Of a stretch of DNA of 64,000 nt, positions 1 through 8,558 are shown piece after piece (position 1 is the stretch's first letter; each line of letters opens with the position of its first letter). Source of the DNA: Streptomyces sp. WAC05374. GTDB lineage: Bacteria > Actinomycetota > Actinomycetes > Streptomycetales > Streptomycetaceae. The stretch is taken from contig NZ_SMNQ01000008.1 of the NCBI RefSeq assembly GCF_004353505.1, forward strand, positions 224,510 to 288,509, given 5' to 3'. The notes beneath the pieces were generated by a model that did not search any database, had not been told where the DNA came from, and saw only the letters and a list, made by a program, of their open reading frames with translations. The translations under genes and the position numbers were made by a program.

Positions 1-97
1 CAGGCCGCTCCTGCTACCTCTGTCGAGCCCTCATGTGCCACCATGAGTGACGGCATCACCCACGGGCATGTAACGGTAACGGAGAGAAATCGGGGAT

Positions 98-2422
98 ATG
101 GAAACTCGCGAGATCTTTGATGCGGCACCGCTTTCGGTTTCTCAATTCCTGAGCGAGCCCAGTCAGGGCCTCTACATTCCTCCGTATCAGCGTGCATACA
201 GCTGGGAGCTTCCCAAGATCAGGCGGCTTCTTAGTGACGTTGCGCACGGCCTGGACCAGCTAGCCGAATTCGAGGACTCGATTTGCTTCCTCGGTACCGT
301 CATTGCCCTTCGTGACATCAACTATACGACCGTCGAGCCAAAATACAGGTCGCAGGTCCCTTCCAAGGTGATGACGATCATTGATGGTCAGCAGCGAATG
401 ACTACGCTGCTGTTGCTGACCACGGTCCTGCACGAGGAGATTCGAGTTCGCGCGGAGAAGCTCGCACGCGACGATGAGCCGTCAGTTTGGTGTTACAACC
501 AAGCGCTTGATGTGACGGGGCGCCTGGCGAACTGCTTCGAAGAGGACATGCGTTATGGCGAACATCGTTACTACCCGCGGATGATTCGCTCTTACTACGA
601 TGTGTGGTCCCGTAACAAGGGTGAGGCCCGCTATCGGTCGCCCGTCGGTTACTATCTTGAGTCCTATGGGGCCTACGCGCGAGGCGAGGAGCCGGCGAAG
701 CCCTACAAGCACGATGCCATCGACTTGGAGAAGATTGACGGCATCGACCTCGAGGCATACAAACACTTGGACCGCATGCGGGAACAAATGAGGTCCATGC
801 TGCGCAGAGCGGTGAACGGTGCCGTCAAGCGAGAGGATGACATTCTCTTGCCTATCGGAGTCGACATAGCGCAGTCTCGGAATCTCCAATTCGCCCTTTT
901 TAATAGCGAGTTCCCGGAGTCGGTCGTCGAGAGGTTGGGTGAAGACGCCAAGGAGGCTCCCCTCACCCGACTCATCGTCTTCGCGAACTACCTCCTGCAT
1001 CGCGTCACCGTTGCTGTAGTTACGGCCAAACGCGAGGACTACGGCTTCGACATGTTCGAAGCCCTTAACACCACCGGTCAGCCGCTCACGGCGATCGAGA
1101 CGTTCAAGCCTCGCGCCATCCAAGCGGAAGGTTTGGACGAGTGGCAGGAATCCGAGTCGAAACTTCACTTCGATGTGATCGAAGCCTATCTGGATAGGGA
1201 GGGAAGTATCTCGGCCGATAAGCGTCAGGCCGTCACCAGCAGCGTGCTGCTTCCGTTCGCTATGTTCCAGGATGGAACCAAGCTCACAAAGCGACTGAAC
1301 GATCAGCGTCGTTATCTGAGGAGTGTCTTCGACAAGGATCCTGATGTTGAGGCGCGCCGCAAGGTTCTTGCCGGACTCGCCCAGGTAGCCCGTTTTTACG
1401 AAGGGCCTTGGGCCTCGGCGACAAAGGTGCCGGCGTGCGAGGACGCATCCCTGCGCCAGCGAGCGGGGATTTCTCTGGCCGCGCTCCGTGAAGGCGGGCA
1501 CGACATCGTCGTCGGGCTGTTGACGCGGTACTACGCGGCACATCGCCTCGCGTCTCCGGAGACGGTCGAGTTGGCGACTCGGCAGTTCCTTATCGCGGCC
1601 CAATCGTGCGGAGCCTTCTACGCCCTCTGGAGGGGGGCGTTCGGCGGGACGGCGGGAATCGATGGTGTCTATCGGTCCCTCATGAATCATGTCCTGGACG
1701 ATGATGATGACGATGCGCCGCAGTTTGCTCGATTTGGGCGCGCTCTCACCGAGGTTCCGCCAGTTGAGGCTCTGCAGTCGTATCTCCGAGAGCGGTTGCT
1801 GGAGCAGGGGATCCACGACAAGGAACAATGGGTCGCTCGGGCATACCTCACGCCTGTGTACCAGCACTCGAAGCCACTGACCCGTCTCCTTCTCTTGGCC
1901 GCGTCACAGAACTCGACCCCGGACAACGCCGAACCGGGACTTGTGGTCCGCGGTAAGAGTGGATTGCTTGAAACGCTGGATCCCGAGCGCTGGAGTGACG
2001 GTGCTTTCGCTACGATCGAGCATGTAGCCCCCCAGACGCCGACGGGTAACGGCGGCTGGAATAAGGAACTCTACGAGGATCCCGAGCTCATCGAGAGGAT
2101 CGGGAACCTCACCCTCCTGCCGGCTGTTGAGAACGCGTCGGCGAGCAACAGGTCCTGGCATCTGAAGCGCCTCATGTTCCGGGCCCTCTCCGCCGCCACG
2201 GTCGAGGAGGCCGAGAAGATGCTGGCCGATGCCGAGGCGCAGGGGCTTCGCCTGGGCAGCGGCGCTCAGGAGATCGTCCGACAAGCTCAGTATCTCCCGC
2301 TGGTTGCCGCTGTAGCGCAGAGGGAGGACGAGTGGACGGCCGAGTTCGTTGCGGATCGATCGAAGAGACTGTGCGGCCTTGCCTGGGACGCCTTGACTCC
2401 GTGGCTCGGATTCGAGCAGTAG
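98..2422 (+). CDS. DUF262/DUF1524 protein, GmrSD-like type IV restriction endonuclease
   Basis: 774-residue single-chain protein. An N-terminal DUF262 domain shows YIPPYQRAYSW (residues 26-36) and IIDGQQR (94-100), the ParB-like nucleotide-binding core. A C-terminal DUF1524 HNH-like domain shows EHVAPQ near residue 640 and IGNLTLLP with a following Asn-rich loop near 667-680. In GmrSD and related defence proteins these domains are the NTP-dependent sensor and the nuclease for modified phage DNA; the exact target here is inference. ATG start with GGAGAG about 10 bases upstream. Third codon positions are less GC-rich than in the neighbours, consistent with recent transfer. Confidence 0.85.
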   Translation: METREIFDAAPLSVSQFLSEPSQGLYIPPYQRAYSWELPKIRRLLSDVAHGLDQLAEFEDSICFLGTVIALRDINYTTVEPKYRSQVPSKVMTIIDGQQRMTTLLLLTTVLHEEIRVRAEKLARDDEPSVWCYNQALDVTGRLANCFEEDMRYGEHRYYPRMIRSYYDVWSRNKGEARYRSPVGYYLESYGAYARGEEPAKPYKHDAIDLEKIDGIDLEAYKHLDRMREQMRSMLRRAVNGAVKREDDILLPIGVDIAQSRNLQFALFNSEFPESVVERLGEDAKEAPLTRLIVFANYLLHRVTVAVVTAKREDYGFDMFEALNTTGQPLTAIETFKPRAIQAEGLDEWQESESKLHFDVIEAYLDREGSISADKRQAVTSSVLLPFAMFQDGTKLTKRLNDQRRYLRSVFDKDPDVEARRKVLAGLAQVARFYEGPWASATKVPACEDASLRQRAGISLAALREGGHDIVVGLLTRYYAAHRLASPETVELATRQFLIAAQSCGAFYALWRGAFGGTAGIDGVYRSLMNHVLDDDDDDAPQFARFGRALTEVPPVEALQSYLRERLLEQGIHDKEQWVARAYLTPVYQHSKPLTRLLLLAASQNSTPDNAEPGLVVRGKSGLLETLDPERWSDGAFATIEHVAPQTPTGNGGWNKELYEDPELIERIGNLTLLPAVENASASNRSWHLKRLMFRALSAATVEEAEKMLADAEAQGLRLGSGAQEIVRQAQYLPLVAAVAQREDEWTAEFVADRSKRLCGLAWDALTPWLGFEQ

Positions 2423-2662
2423 ACGGCTCCGCGTCGAATAAGCCTGCCCGCGCGTGAGCAGGCGAAGCCGACGTAGGAGGGTGTGGAAGGGCGACGGCGC
2501 GCCTGATGAGGAGGCACCAACCGAAGGGATGGTGCCGCCACATCAGGCATGCGCTGTACGGCAGCGTCACGCTTCTCACGCCGTCTTTATGGGACACAGA
2601 CCCTTTGGCGAAATAAACCTGCTCGGCCCGGCGTTTGTGATCACTCTGCCGAAGATGGGGAG

Positions 2663-3550
2663 GTGTCGGGTCTGAAGCTGTTCCACACGGCGAATAGCGG
2701 CGTGACCGAGGTCATGCCGTATCTTGCTGAGGCCGAGGCGGATGTGCAGGGTCTCGTCGAGGCACACATGGAGACGCTGCTGGATGTGAGGTTTCTGGCG
2801 AGCGAGTACGGCACGGGGCCGGTTCACGGAGGCCGGATTGACTCGCTCGGGCTGGACGAGAATGGGTCTCCGGTCATCGTGGAGTACAAGCGGGGCGTTG
2901 ACTCGGGTGTTATCAACCAGGGCCTGTTCTACCTCAGCTGGCTCATGGATCACCGGGCGGAGTTCGAGCGCCTGGCCCGCGACCGGCTCGGGGCCACGGC
3001 CGCGGCCCAGGTGCTGTGGAGCGGACCGAGGCTGATCTGCGTCGCTGGCGACTTCACCCGCTACGACGTTCATGCCGTGCGCGAGCACCGGCGCAGCATC
3101 GACCTGGTCCGTTACCGGCTCTTCGGCAACGACCTGCTCGGCCTTGAGACTATGGCCTCGGTCAGCGGCCGGTCGCCAGTCACCCGACGCGTCCGCCGGC
3201 AGGGGACCGGGCCTGGGGGCGGCGGCCACGGCACGGCCCTGGTTGAGCTGGCGCAGGCGGTCGACGAGTCGCTGCTAGGGCTGGGCGACGGCGTGAACTA
3301 TGTCCAGCGCAAGATGTACCGGGCGTACCAGCGCCTGCGGAACTTCGCCTGCGTGTGCCCGCCCCAGAGGACCAAGCTCCTCGTCTATCTCAAGGTTGAC
3401 CCGAAGCAGGTCGACCTCGTCCCTGGGTTCACCCGGGACGTGACGGGTCTCGGTCACCACGGCACGGGCGACCTGGAGGTGCAGCTGCGCACCCTCCGGG
3501 ATGTGGAGCGTGCCCAGGACCTGTTCCGCATGAGCTGTGCGGCGGCGTGA
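2663..3550 (+). CDS. DUF91/NucS-like nuclease-fold protein with C-terminal DUF5655
   Basis: About 295 residues. The N-terminal half contains GRIDSLGLDENG followed by PVIVEYKR, the D-(x)n-E-x-K signature of PD-(D/E)XK nucleases of the DUF91/NucS type. The C-terminal part (YVQRKMYRAYQRLRNFACV ... GTGDLEVQLRTL) looks like DUF5655. The start is uncertain: GTG at 2663 follows GGGGAGG with no spacer, and CTG at 2672 has better spacing; an in-frame ATG at 2549 begins a stretch that does not look coding. It lies 240 bases after the GmrSD-like gene on the same strand, so a joint restriction role is possible but unproven. Confidence 0.7.
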   Translation: MSGLKLFHTANSGVTEVMPYLAEAEADVQGLVEAHMETLLDVRFLASEYGTGPVHGGRIDSLGLDENGSPVIVEYKRGVDSGVINQGLFYLSWLMDHRAEFERLARDRLGATAAAQVLWSGPRLICVAGDFTRYDVHAVREHRRSIDLVRYRLFGNDLLGLETMASVSGRSPVTRRVRRQGTGPGGGGHGTALVELAQAVDESLLGLGDGVNYVQRKMYRAYQRLRNFACVCPPQRTKLLVYLKVDPKQVDLVPGFTRDVTGLGHHGTGDLEVQLRTLRDVERAQDLFRMSCAAA

Positions 3551-3983
3551 AGCGCTAACGGGTCCTAGCCGATCGCGTTTCCACGCGTCAATTCGATGGT
3601 CGTCTCGGTGATGCCTCTCGACGTACGGGCAGGTAGTGGCGGTGGACCATCAATCATCCGCGGGATCGCCGGTTTGGCTAACCGGCGATCCCGCGCTATG
3701 TTGCCCCGCTGACGGGGCTCCGATGTCCTGCCTTTCGCCGCCATGGTGAGCGCCGTGGTTGTCACTCTCGCCCTGGCTCACACTCCCGGTCGATGAATGC
3801 ACTCCTTCGGCCCAGCCCAGACAGGCAGTCGTCCAGGCGGAATCAGGCCCTAGCTTCCTCCCCTGAGAAGGGGCAAGAGCGTCCTGCAGCGCTGTCCGAA
3901 TCCCGCCCTACTGCCATGCGGTGGACGCGGGTTAACTCAGACGTTCGCCCAGAGCTGGGTTGGAGAACTGAGAGGAGAGCTCG
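3551..3983. other. 433-base intergenic region with one copy of a repeated hairpin
   Basis: No convincing gene. It contains hairpin copy 1 (3659-3695, annotated separately) and, just before the next gene, the Shine-Dalgarno GAGGAG at 3973-3978. A small CCCCT-GAGA-AGGGG hairpin lies near 3867. A promoter for the 3984-6097 genes is expected here but I see no confident -35/-10 pair. Confidence 0.5.
3659..3695 (-). repeat. Hairpin repeat, copy 1 of 3
   Basis: Perfect 16-bp inverted repeat CGCGGGATCGCCGGTT / AACCGGCGATCCCGCG around the 5-base loop TGGCT. Read on the minus strand it is preceded by CAACATAGC, as in the copies at 23634 and 43634. The core ATCGCCGGTT-loop-AACCGGCGAT is identical in all three. 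No T-tract follows, so it is not a standard terminator. No obvious gene starts downstream of this copy on the minus strand. Confidence 0.85.
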
Positions 3984-4160
3984 ATGGCAGACAGGGCATC
4001 CACACAGGTGGCGGGGACCAGCCCCGCGCTTCTGATCGCGGTGGAGGAGCTGGCGACTGCGCATGACCGCAGCGAGTCCGAGCGGTCCGACATCACCAGC
4101 TCGCAGAACAGCGCGGGAGATGACGGCGACAACCGCGACCTGAACCTCCCGAAGGAGTAG
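3984..4160 (+). CDS. Small acidic peptide (58 aa), possible modified-peptide precursor
   Basis: ATG preceded by GAGGAG at a 5-base spacing, a strong ribosome-binding site. The 58-residue product has a hydrophobic-helical first half (SPALLIAVEELATAHD) and a Ser/Asp/Asn-rich tail ending in DLNLPKE, with no Cys. The stop codon lies 9 bases before the JmjC gene, whose Shine-Dalgarno overlaps this gene's last codons, so the two are co-translated. Position and leader/core-like composition suggest a substrate of the enzymes that follow (JmjC, aldo/keto reductase). This is inference; I do not recognise the family. Confidence 0.6.
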   Translation: MADRASTQVAGTSPALLIAVEELATAHDRSESERSDITSSQNSAGDDGDNRDLNLPKE

Positions 4161-4169
4161 GGGGAACCC

Positions 4170-5381
4170 ATGGAGCACCGGCTCGTCAGCCACATCGAGA
4201 AGGCTCTCGGCTGGGACGGGCCGGGTTCCGTGGGATCCGCGTTCGCGCGCGGCCGTCTCACGGACCCGGAGCTGCCCGCACGGCTGTTGACCCCGCTCAG
4301 ACTGCTGGACCTGATCAAGCGCCGCCATCTGGCTAATCCGCAGCTGCGCTGTTATGCCGAAGGCGAGGAAGTGCACCCGTCCACGTTCCTGTCCACCAAC
4401 GTCAACCGGCGCAGGCAGGCCGTGAGCCAGGCGGACATGGCGGCCCTCGGACGAATTCTCAACGACGGCGGCACCGTGGTCCTGGATCACGTGGACTTCT
4501 TCGACGCGACGCTGGAAGTCGCCTGCCGGGCCTTGGGCTGGTGGTCCGGCGAGCTCACCTCTGCCAACGCCTACCTCGCGGTGGGTGACACCGACGGATT
4601 CCACCTGCACTGGGACGACCACGAGGTCATCGCCGTGCAGCTTTCTGGCGAGAAGTCGTGGGAAGTGCGCGGTCCCTCGCGCCCGGCGCCGATGTACCGC
4701 GACGCGGAACGCAACCGCACGCCCTCCGAGGAAGTGCTGTGGAAGGGCACGATGCAGGCCGGGGACGTCATGCACATCCCACGAGGCTTCTGGCACACCG
4801 CGACCCGCCTCGGTTCGGGGAGTGGTGGACACTCACTGCACGTGACGTTCGGGTTCACCAAACGGACCGGTGTCACCTGGGCTAACTTCCTCTCTGACGC
4901 CGCCCGCGCCGACGACGCGTTCCGTCACGACCTGGAGGGCGTGCAGGGCACCGCACACCAGGTGCTGACGGACAAGCTCAGCGCCCTGGCCGCCACCTAC
5001 AGCCCAGAGCGGTACCTGGACGAACTGCGGTCCAGCACCCCGCCCGCACGCCACATGCCGCACGTGGCCGCCTTCGGTCGGCCGGACGGAGTCGCGGCCG
5101 TCACCGAGTTCGCGCCCTCCATCGTCCGCTCCGGTGACACCGTCCAAGTGTGCGGTGGCGGTAAGCGGCTGACCTTCCACGAGCGCGCAGAACCGAGCCT
5201 GCGTGCGCTCCTGTCAGGTCACCCGGTCTACCTCGAGGGTGCCCCCGACGACATCATCACTTTGGCCGACTTGTTAATCACGGAGGGGCTGTGCGAACCG
5301 CTGACGGAACTATCGTCCTCGGGCTACACCGGTCTGGTCACGCCCGTGACCTACTCGAAGCAGCCGCCGACCTCGATGTAA
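4170..5381 (+). CDS. JmjC/cupin-4 domain oxygenase
   Basis: 403 residues, related to the RoxA/YcfD-type 2-oxoglutarate- and Fe(II)-dependent hydroxylases. The iron site is visible as H147-W-D149 (in GFHLHWDDHEV) and a distal His in DVMHIPRGFWHTA (about residues 199-210). The fold continues through SLHVTFGF, followed by a C-terminal region with winged-helix-like features. Family members hydroxylate protein or peptide side chains. Start ATG follows AAGGAG of the peptide gene. The end overlaps the next gene by 91 bases, so either this C-terminus or that start may be shorter in vivo. Confidence 0.8.
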   Translation: MEHRLVSHIEKALGWDGPGSVGSAFARGRLTDPELPARLLTPLRLLDLIKRRHLANPQLRCYAEGEEVHPSTFLSTNVNRRRQAVSQADMAALGRILNDGGTVVLDHVDFFDATLEVACRALGWWSGELTSANAYLAVGDTDGFHLHWDDHEVIAVQLSGEKSWEVRGPSRPAPMYRDAERNRTPSEEVLWKGTMQAGDVMHIPRGFWHTATRLGSGSGGHSLHVTFGFTKRTGVTWANFLSDAARADDAFRHDLEGVQGTAHQVLTDKLSALAATYSPERYLDELRSSTPPARHMPHVAAFGRPDGVAAVTEFAPSIVRSGDTVQVCGGGKRLTFHERAEPSLRALLSGHPVYLEGAPDDIITLADLLITEGLCEPLTELSSSGYTGLVTPVTYSKQPPTSM

Positions 5382-6097
5382 CACGCCTCGACACCGCGTC
5401 TAACTACCTGCGTCATCGCTCCCACGAGGTCCTGAAGACGACGGCAGGCGATCTTCTGCCGAAATTCTCGGTCTCCACCAAGGTCGGGTATTTCCCCGAG
5501 GGGCACAGCCTCGCTCCCGCCCGGCTCCGCGTAGCCGTCGAGCAAGCCATCAAGGATCTTGGGCGGGAGCCTGATCTGGTATTTCTCCACAACCCAGAGC
5601 ACTCGGCACCCGACGCCGAGACGCTGGAACAGGCGTGCACGGTCCTGGCCGACGCAGCGCAGGCGGGGCTTTGCCGCTCCTGGGGCGTCTCGACCTGGGA
5701 TCCGCGCTCGCTCATGGACTTCGACGTGCCAAGCCCTGATGTCCTTATGGCCCGAGCGGGGTTGCTGGTCGGGGTCGACGTCCTCGAAGCGGCCGAGGCC
5801 CTGGCGATGCGGTGGTGCCCGTCGCAGGTGTGGGGCATGAGCCCCTTCGGCGGAAGTACGGCCGAGGCGGTGTGGGAACGCTTCGATCCGAGGGTCTTCC
5901 TGCGAGGCTCCCCGTCCGCCACGAAGATCCAGGCTGCCTTCCGTTCCTCGTACGGCCTCCCTCGGGTCGACGCGGTCGCGGTCGGCACAGACGACGTCGC
6001 CCATCTGCGGGAGCTGACCGAGGCCCTGGCGTACGAGGTCGACGAGAACGTGGTCCGGGAGTACAGGCAGCTCCTCAAAGCCCGTCAGCGCGCCTGA
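5291..6097 (+). CDS. Aldo/keto reductase
   Basis: 268 residues. The catalytic tetrad of the superfamily can be placed as D34 and Y39 (RLDTASNY), K64 (STKVGYF) and H100 (LVFLHNPEH), so an active NAD(P)H-dependent oxidoreductase is likely. It is shorter than the usual 300-330 residues, mainly at the C-terminus. GTG start preceded by GGAGGGGCT. It overlaps the JmjC gene by 91 bases in another frame, which implies tight coupling. The next gene is convergent and overlaps its 3' end by 13 bases. Confidence 0.8.
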   Translation: MRTADGTIVLGLHRSGHARDLLEAAADLDVTRLDTASNYLRHRSHEVLKTTAGDLLPKFSVSTKVGYFPEGHSLAPARLRVAVEQAIKDLGREPDLVFLHNPEHSAPDAETLEQACTVLADAAQAGLCRSWGVSTWDPRSLMDFDVPSPDVLMARAGLLVGVDVLEAAEALAMRWCPSQVWGMSPFGGSTAEAVWERFDPRVFLRGSPSATKIQAAFRSSYGLPRVDAVAVGTDDVAHLRELTEALAYEVDENVVREYRQLLKARQRA

Positions 6098-6924
6098 AGT
6101 TCCTGCAGCAGCTGCTCCGCCGTCTTCCTCGCGGGGACCAGGCGGGGGTCCTCGGGATCGGCGTAAGGGCCGAGGATCTTCGCGGCGACGAACAGGGTCA
6201 TCAGCATGCCGTCCCGGCTCTCCAGATCCTCACGCCGCTCGCTGCGGACGCGGTCTGCCAGAGCTGGGACGGCGAGCGAGGCCCCCCACAGACTTGCCGC
6301 GTCCAGGCCGCGAGGGGCCATGCCCCAGTCCTCCCAGTCGAACACACAGAACACCGGCGCCGTGATATTCGCCCAGTTGAAATCTGCATGGGCCGGCCGC
6401 CATTCGGCTACGGCCGCATCGACACCCGGGAAGACGTTGTGGATCGTTCCCCTGACCAGGTCCTGAGTGAGGGTCTCGGTATCCGGTGTCGCGATACGGT
6501 TTGTGTGCTGCGTGGCCAGGGCATCAAGCGAGGCGTTCAGCGCATTCCACCACTCCTCGGGCAGCTGTGGATCCTCCGCCACTACGGCGCTGCTCACTGG
6601 CGCCGCCGGCAGCACCTCCGTCTCGTCCGCTCGCCACATCACCGGCTCCGTGTCGTCCCGCCACGCGACGCCTGTGAGCCAGGCCGGTTTCGCGATCCCG
6701 CGAAGGGCCTCGGCGGACGCGGTGCCATCCCCTCCCTGGACCCCGATCCGATCGAGTCCGCGCCGCTCGATCCGCACCCACGTATTGCGGTCCGTACGCG
6801 CCCCCAGAGACCGGCGCTTGCGCACTACAGCCTCCCGGCTAAGGCGTACCTCAAGCGACCGTTCGACACGGTCCAGCACGGCTTCCACAGGCTCCTTGCG
6901 CAGGTCCACTGAACGCGGTGTCAT
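6085..6924 (-). CDS. APH/choline-kinase-like phosphotransferase
   Basis: About 279 residues. The kinase signature is in the second half: PAHADFNWANI (catalytic Asp and metal-binding Asn) followed by VFCVFDWEDWGMAP (the DFG-equivalent Asp). Substrate unknown; such enzymes modify antibiotics, sugars or peptide side chains. The start is taken as ATG 6924 (MTPRSVDL); an upstream in-frame start at 6954 would add ten unconvincing residues. Convergent with the aldo/keto reductase, it may belong to the same peptide or small-molecule cluster. Confidence 0.75.
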   Translation of the reverse strand: MTPRSVDLRKEPVEAVLDRVERSLEVRLSREAVVRKRRSLGARTDRNTWVRIERRGLDRIGVQGGDGTASAEALRGIAKPAWLTGVAWRDDTEPVMWRADETEVLPAAPVSSAVVAEDPQLPEEWWNALNASLDALATQHTNRIATPDTETLTQDLVRGTIHNVFPGVDAAVAEWRPAHADFNWANITAPVFCVFDWEDWGMAPRGLDAASLWGASLAVPALADRVRSERREDLESRDGMLMTLFVAAKILGPYADPEDPRLVPARKTAEQLLQELQAR

Positions 6925-7124
6925 GCGCCCGAACGTACCAAGTCCCAGCCACATCGCGAGGGAGTTTCGGGGCGAGGCGTACAGGTGCAGCTGACGAGGA
7001 GATCGATCCCGTGCTGCCCTCTAGGTGAAGACGCGCCCCGAACGGGGACAGGTGCGATACCGGGCGTACCGGGCGCAGGGCTGCCGTTGGGCGGCATCAG
7101 CGACATAAGCCGCTCGTGTCCGGT

Positions 7125-8492
7125 TCAGAGACTGCGGCTGATCGTGTGCCCGGTCGTTGGCGGGGAGATAGCTGGCGGCGCGGGTCGGAGTCGGACGCTG
7201 CGGGGGCGCCTTGCGGTATTAGTGCGCCGGGTGCCGGTTCCGTGGGCGAGGGTCTCGGAGAGGTCGGCCAGCAGCGAACTTGGGGTATCCGGGGACGCGG
7301 TGAGGGCCCAGGTGGGTCGGTCGGGACCTGGACCTGCCCAGACGGTCCAGGTGGCGAGGTTCTGGCTCGGGTGCTGGGCGGCGAAAGCGTCGAACCGGAC
7401 CCCCGCGTCCCCGGCGGGGGACGTCCAGCCGATCCATCGCCTGTCCACAGTGTGCTTCCACCCGGCCTCGGACAGTGGCTGCGTGGCGGCGGCGACGGTC
7501 TTTTCGTCCACCAGGGCGCCGACGGCCGTGTCCCAGCCGTCGCCGTCTGCGAGGTGATCCAGCAGTTCCTGCAGCACTGGGGCCGGAGTGGCGGCGGTCG
7601 CGGTGAGGACCCACATGCGGTCGGAGACGGGCGTCTCGTACGCGGCTACGGTCCAGGCGGTCTCGCGGGGGTGGGCTTCGTGGACGCGCTCGATGCGCAG
7701 GGTCTGGGACTCGTGGATCGCGTGGGTCGTCTCGTCCGACCAGGTCCGCCACTTCTCCCACTCACCGTGGGCGGCGAGGAATGCCTCCAGCAGAGCATCG
7801 TGGTCGCCGGCATCAGCCGCGTACGCGGGGACCGTTTCCGGCGGGGGGTGTGGAGGTCCAGATTCGGCGGCGGGTGGGGACGTTTCCGCCTGGGCGGCGG
7901 CGCGCTCGGTGTCGGTCATGGGTGCCGGGCCTGGCCGCATGGCGGCGCCGTGGACCCTCTCGAAGGCGACCAGGGCTGCAGCGGGCGAGTCGAAGGTGTC
8001 GGCGACCTGCCGCAGATGGTTCTCGCCGTGGAGATAGACGCTCTTGCCGCTGCCGAGGTAGGTGCCGACCGCGACGGTGGTGTGGCCGTCCTCGGCGTGA
8101 GCGTGGATGAGGAGCTGGCCATGGCGTATGTCGTCATAGATCTTCTGGGCCGCGTCGGAGACCTCGAGGATTTCGCTGCGGGTGCACCAGGGCATTGGAT
8201 AGTCGGCCCAGGTCCATTCCTCGGCCATGGCTTCCCGGAGCCGCGGGGTGATCTCGACGCTGACCCCGTCAGCGGCCAGTTGCTGGGCCGCCTTTTCGGC
8301 CCAGTAGGGCTCCTCGTGATCGATGCGGGCCAGGACCAGGGTGTTCTCGGCCACCACGGTCCAGTTGGCGGCCTCCAGGCCCACGTGGGGGATGTGGGCC
8401 TGGGAGCCGGTCAGGACGGCGGTCACGGCACTGGGGTGGGTGGGGTGGACGTCGAGGCGGACGTGCGCGTCGATGAACTGGGCGGTGGTCAC
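7125..8492 (-). CDS. DUF317 domain protein
   Basis: 455 residues, the distal gene of the long minus-strand run. The last ~200 residues show DUF317-type repeats: Trp-rich strands (TAWTVAAYETPVSDRMWVLTA, NLATWTVWAGPGPDRPTWALT) each followed by TP-x2-LL helices, then a basic Pro/Arg tail. The N-terminal ~190 residues form a different domain (WTWADYPMPWCTRSEI, TYLGSGKSVYLHGENH) that I do not recognise. DUF317 has no established biochemical role; it is common on Streptomyces conjugative elements. This is one of seven such genes here. Confidence 0.7.
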   Translation of the reverse strand: MTTAQFIDAHVRLDVHPTHPSAVTAVLTGSQAHIPHVGLEAANWTVVAENTLVLARIDHEEPYWAEKAAQQLAADGVSVEITPRLREAMAEEWTWADYPMPWCTRSEILEVSDAAQKIYDDIRHGQLLIHAHAEDGHTTVAVGTYLGSGKSVYLHGENHLRQVADTFDSPAAALVAFERVHGAAMRPGPAPMTDTERAAAQAETSPPAAESGPPHPPPETVPAYAADAGDHDALLEAFLAAHGEWEKWRTWSDETTHAIHESQTLRIERVHEAHPRETAWTVAAYETPVSDRMWVLTATAATPAPVLQELLDHLADGDGWDTAVGALVDEKTVAAATQPLSEAGWKHTVDRRWIGWTSPAGDAGVRFDAFAAQHPSQNLATWTVWAGPGPDRPTWALTASPDTPSSLLADLSETLAHGTGTRRTNTARRPRSVRLRPAPPAISPPTTGHTISRSL

Positions 8493-8558
8493 GTGGGGGT
8501 GTCATCTCCTGTGCCGGGGGCCGGGCCTACGGGCCCGGCCACCGGCGTGTGCGGGGGG

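Noticed and set aside
482..1867. 461-codon minus-strand open frame
   Set aside because: Lies opposite the DUF262/DUF1524 gene, which has clear domain motifs.
3565..3765. Minus-strand 66-codon frame over hairpin copy 1
   Set aside because: It merely translates the palindrome; a similar frame arises from copy 3, so the similarity reflects the DNA repeat, not a protein.
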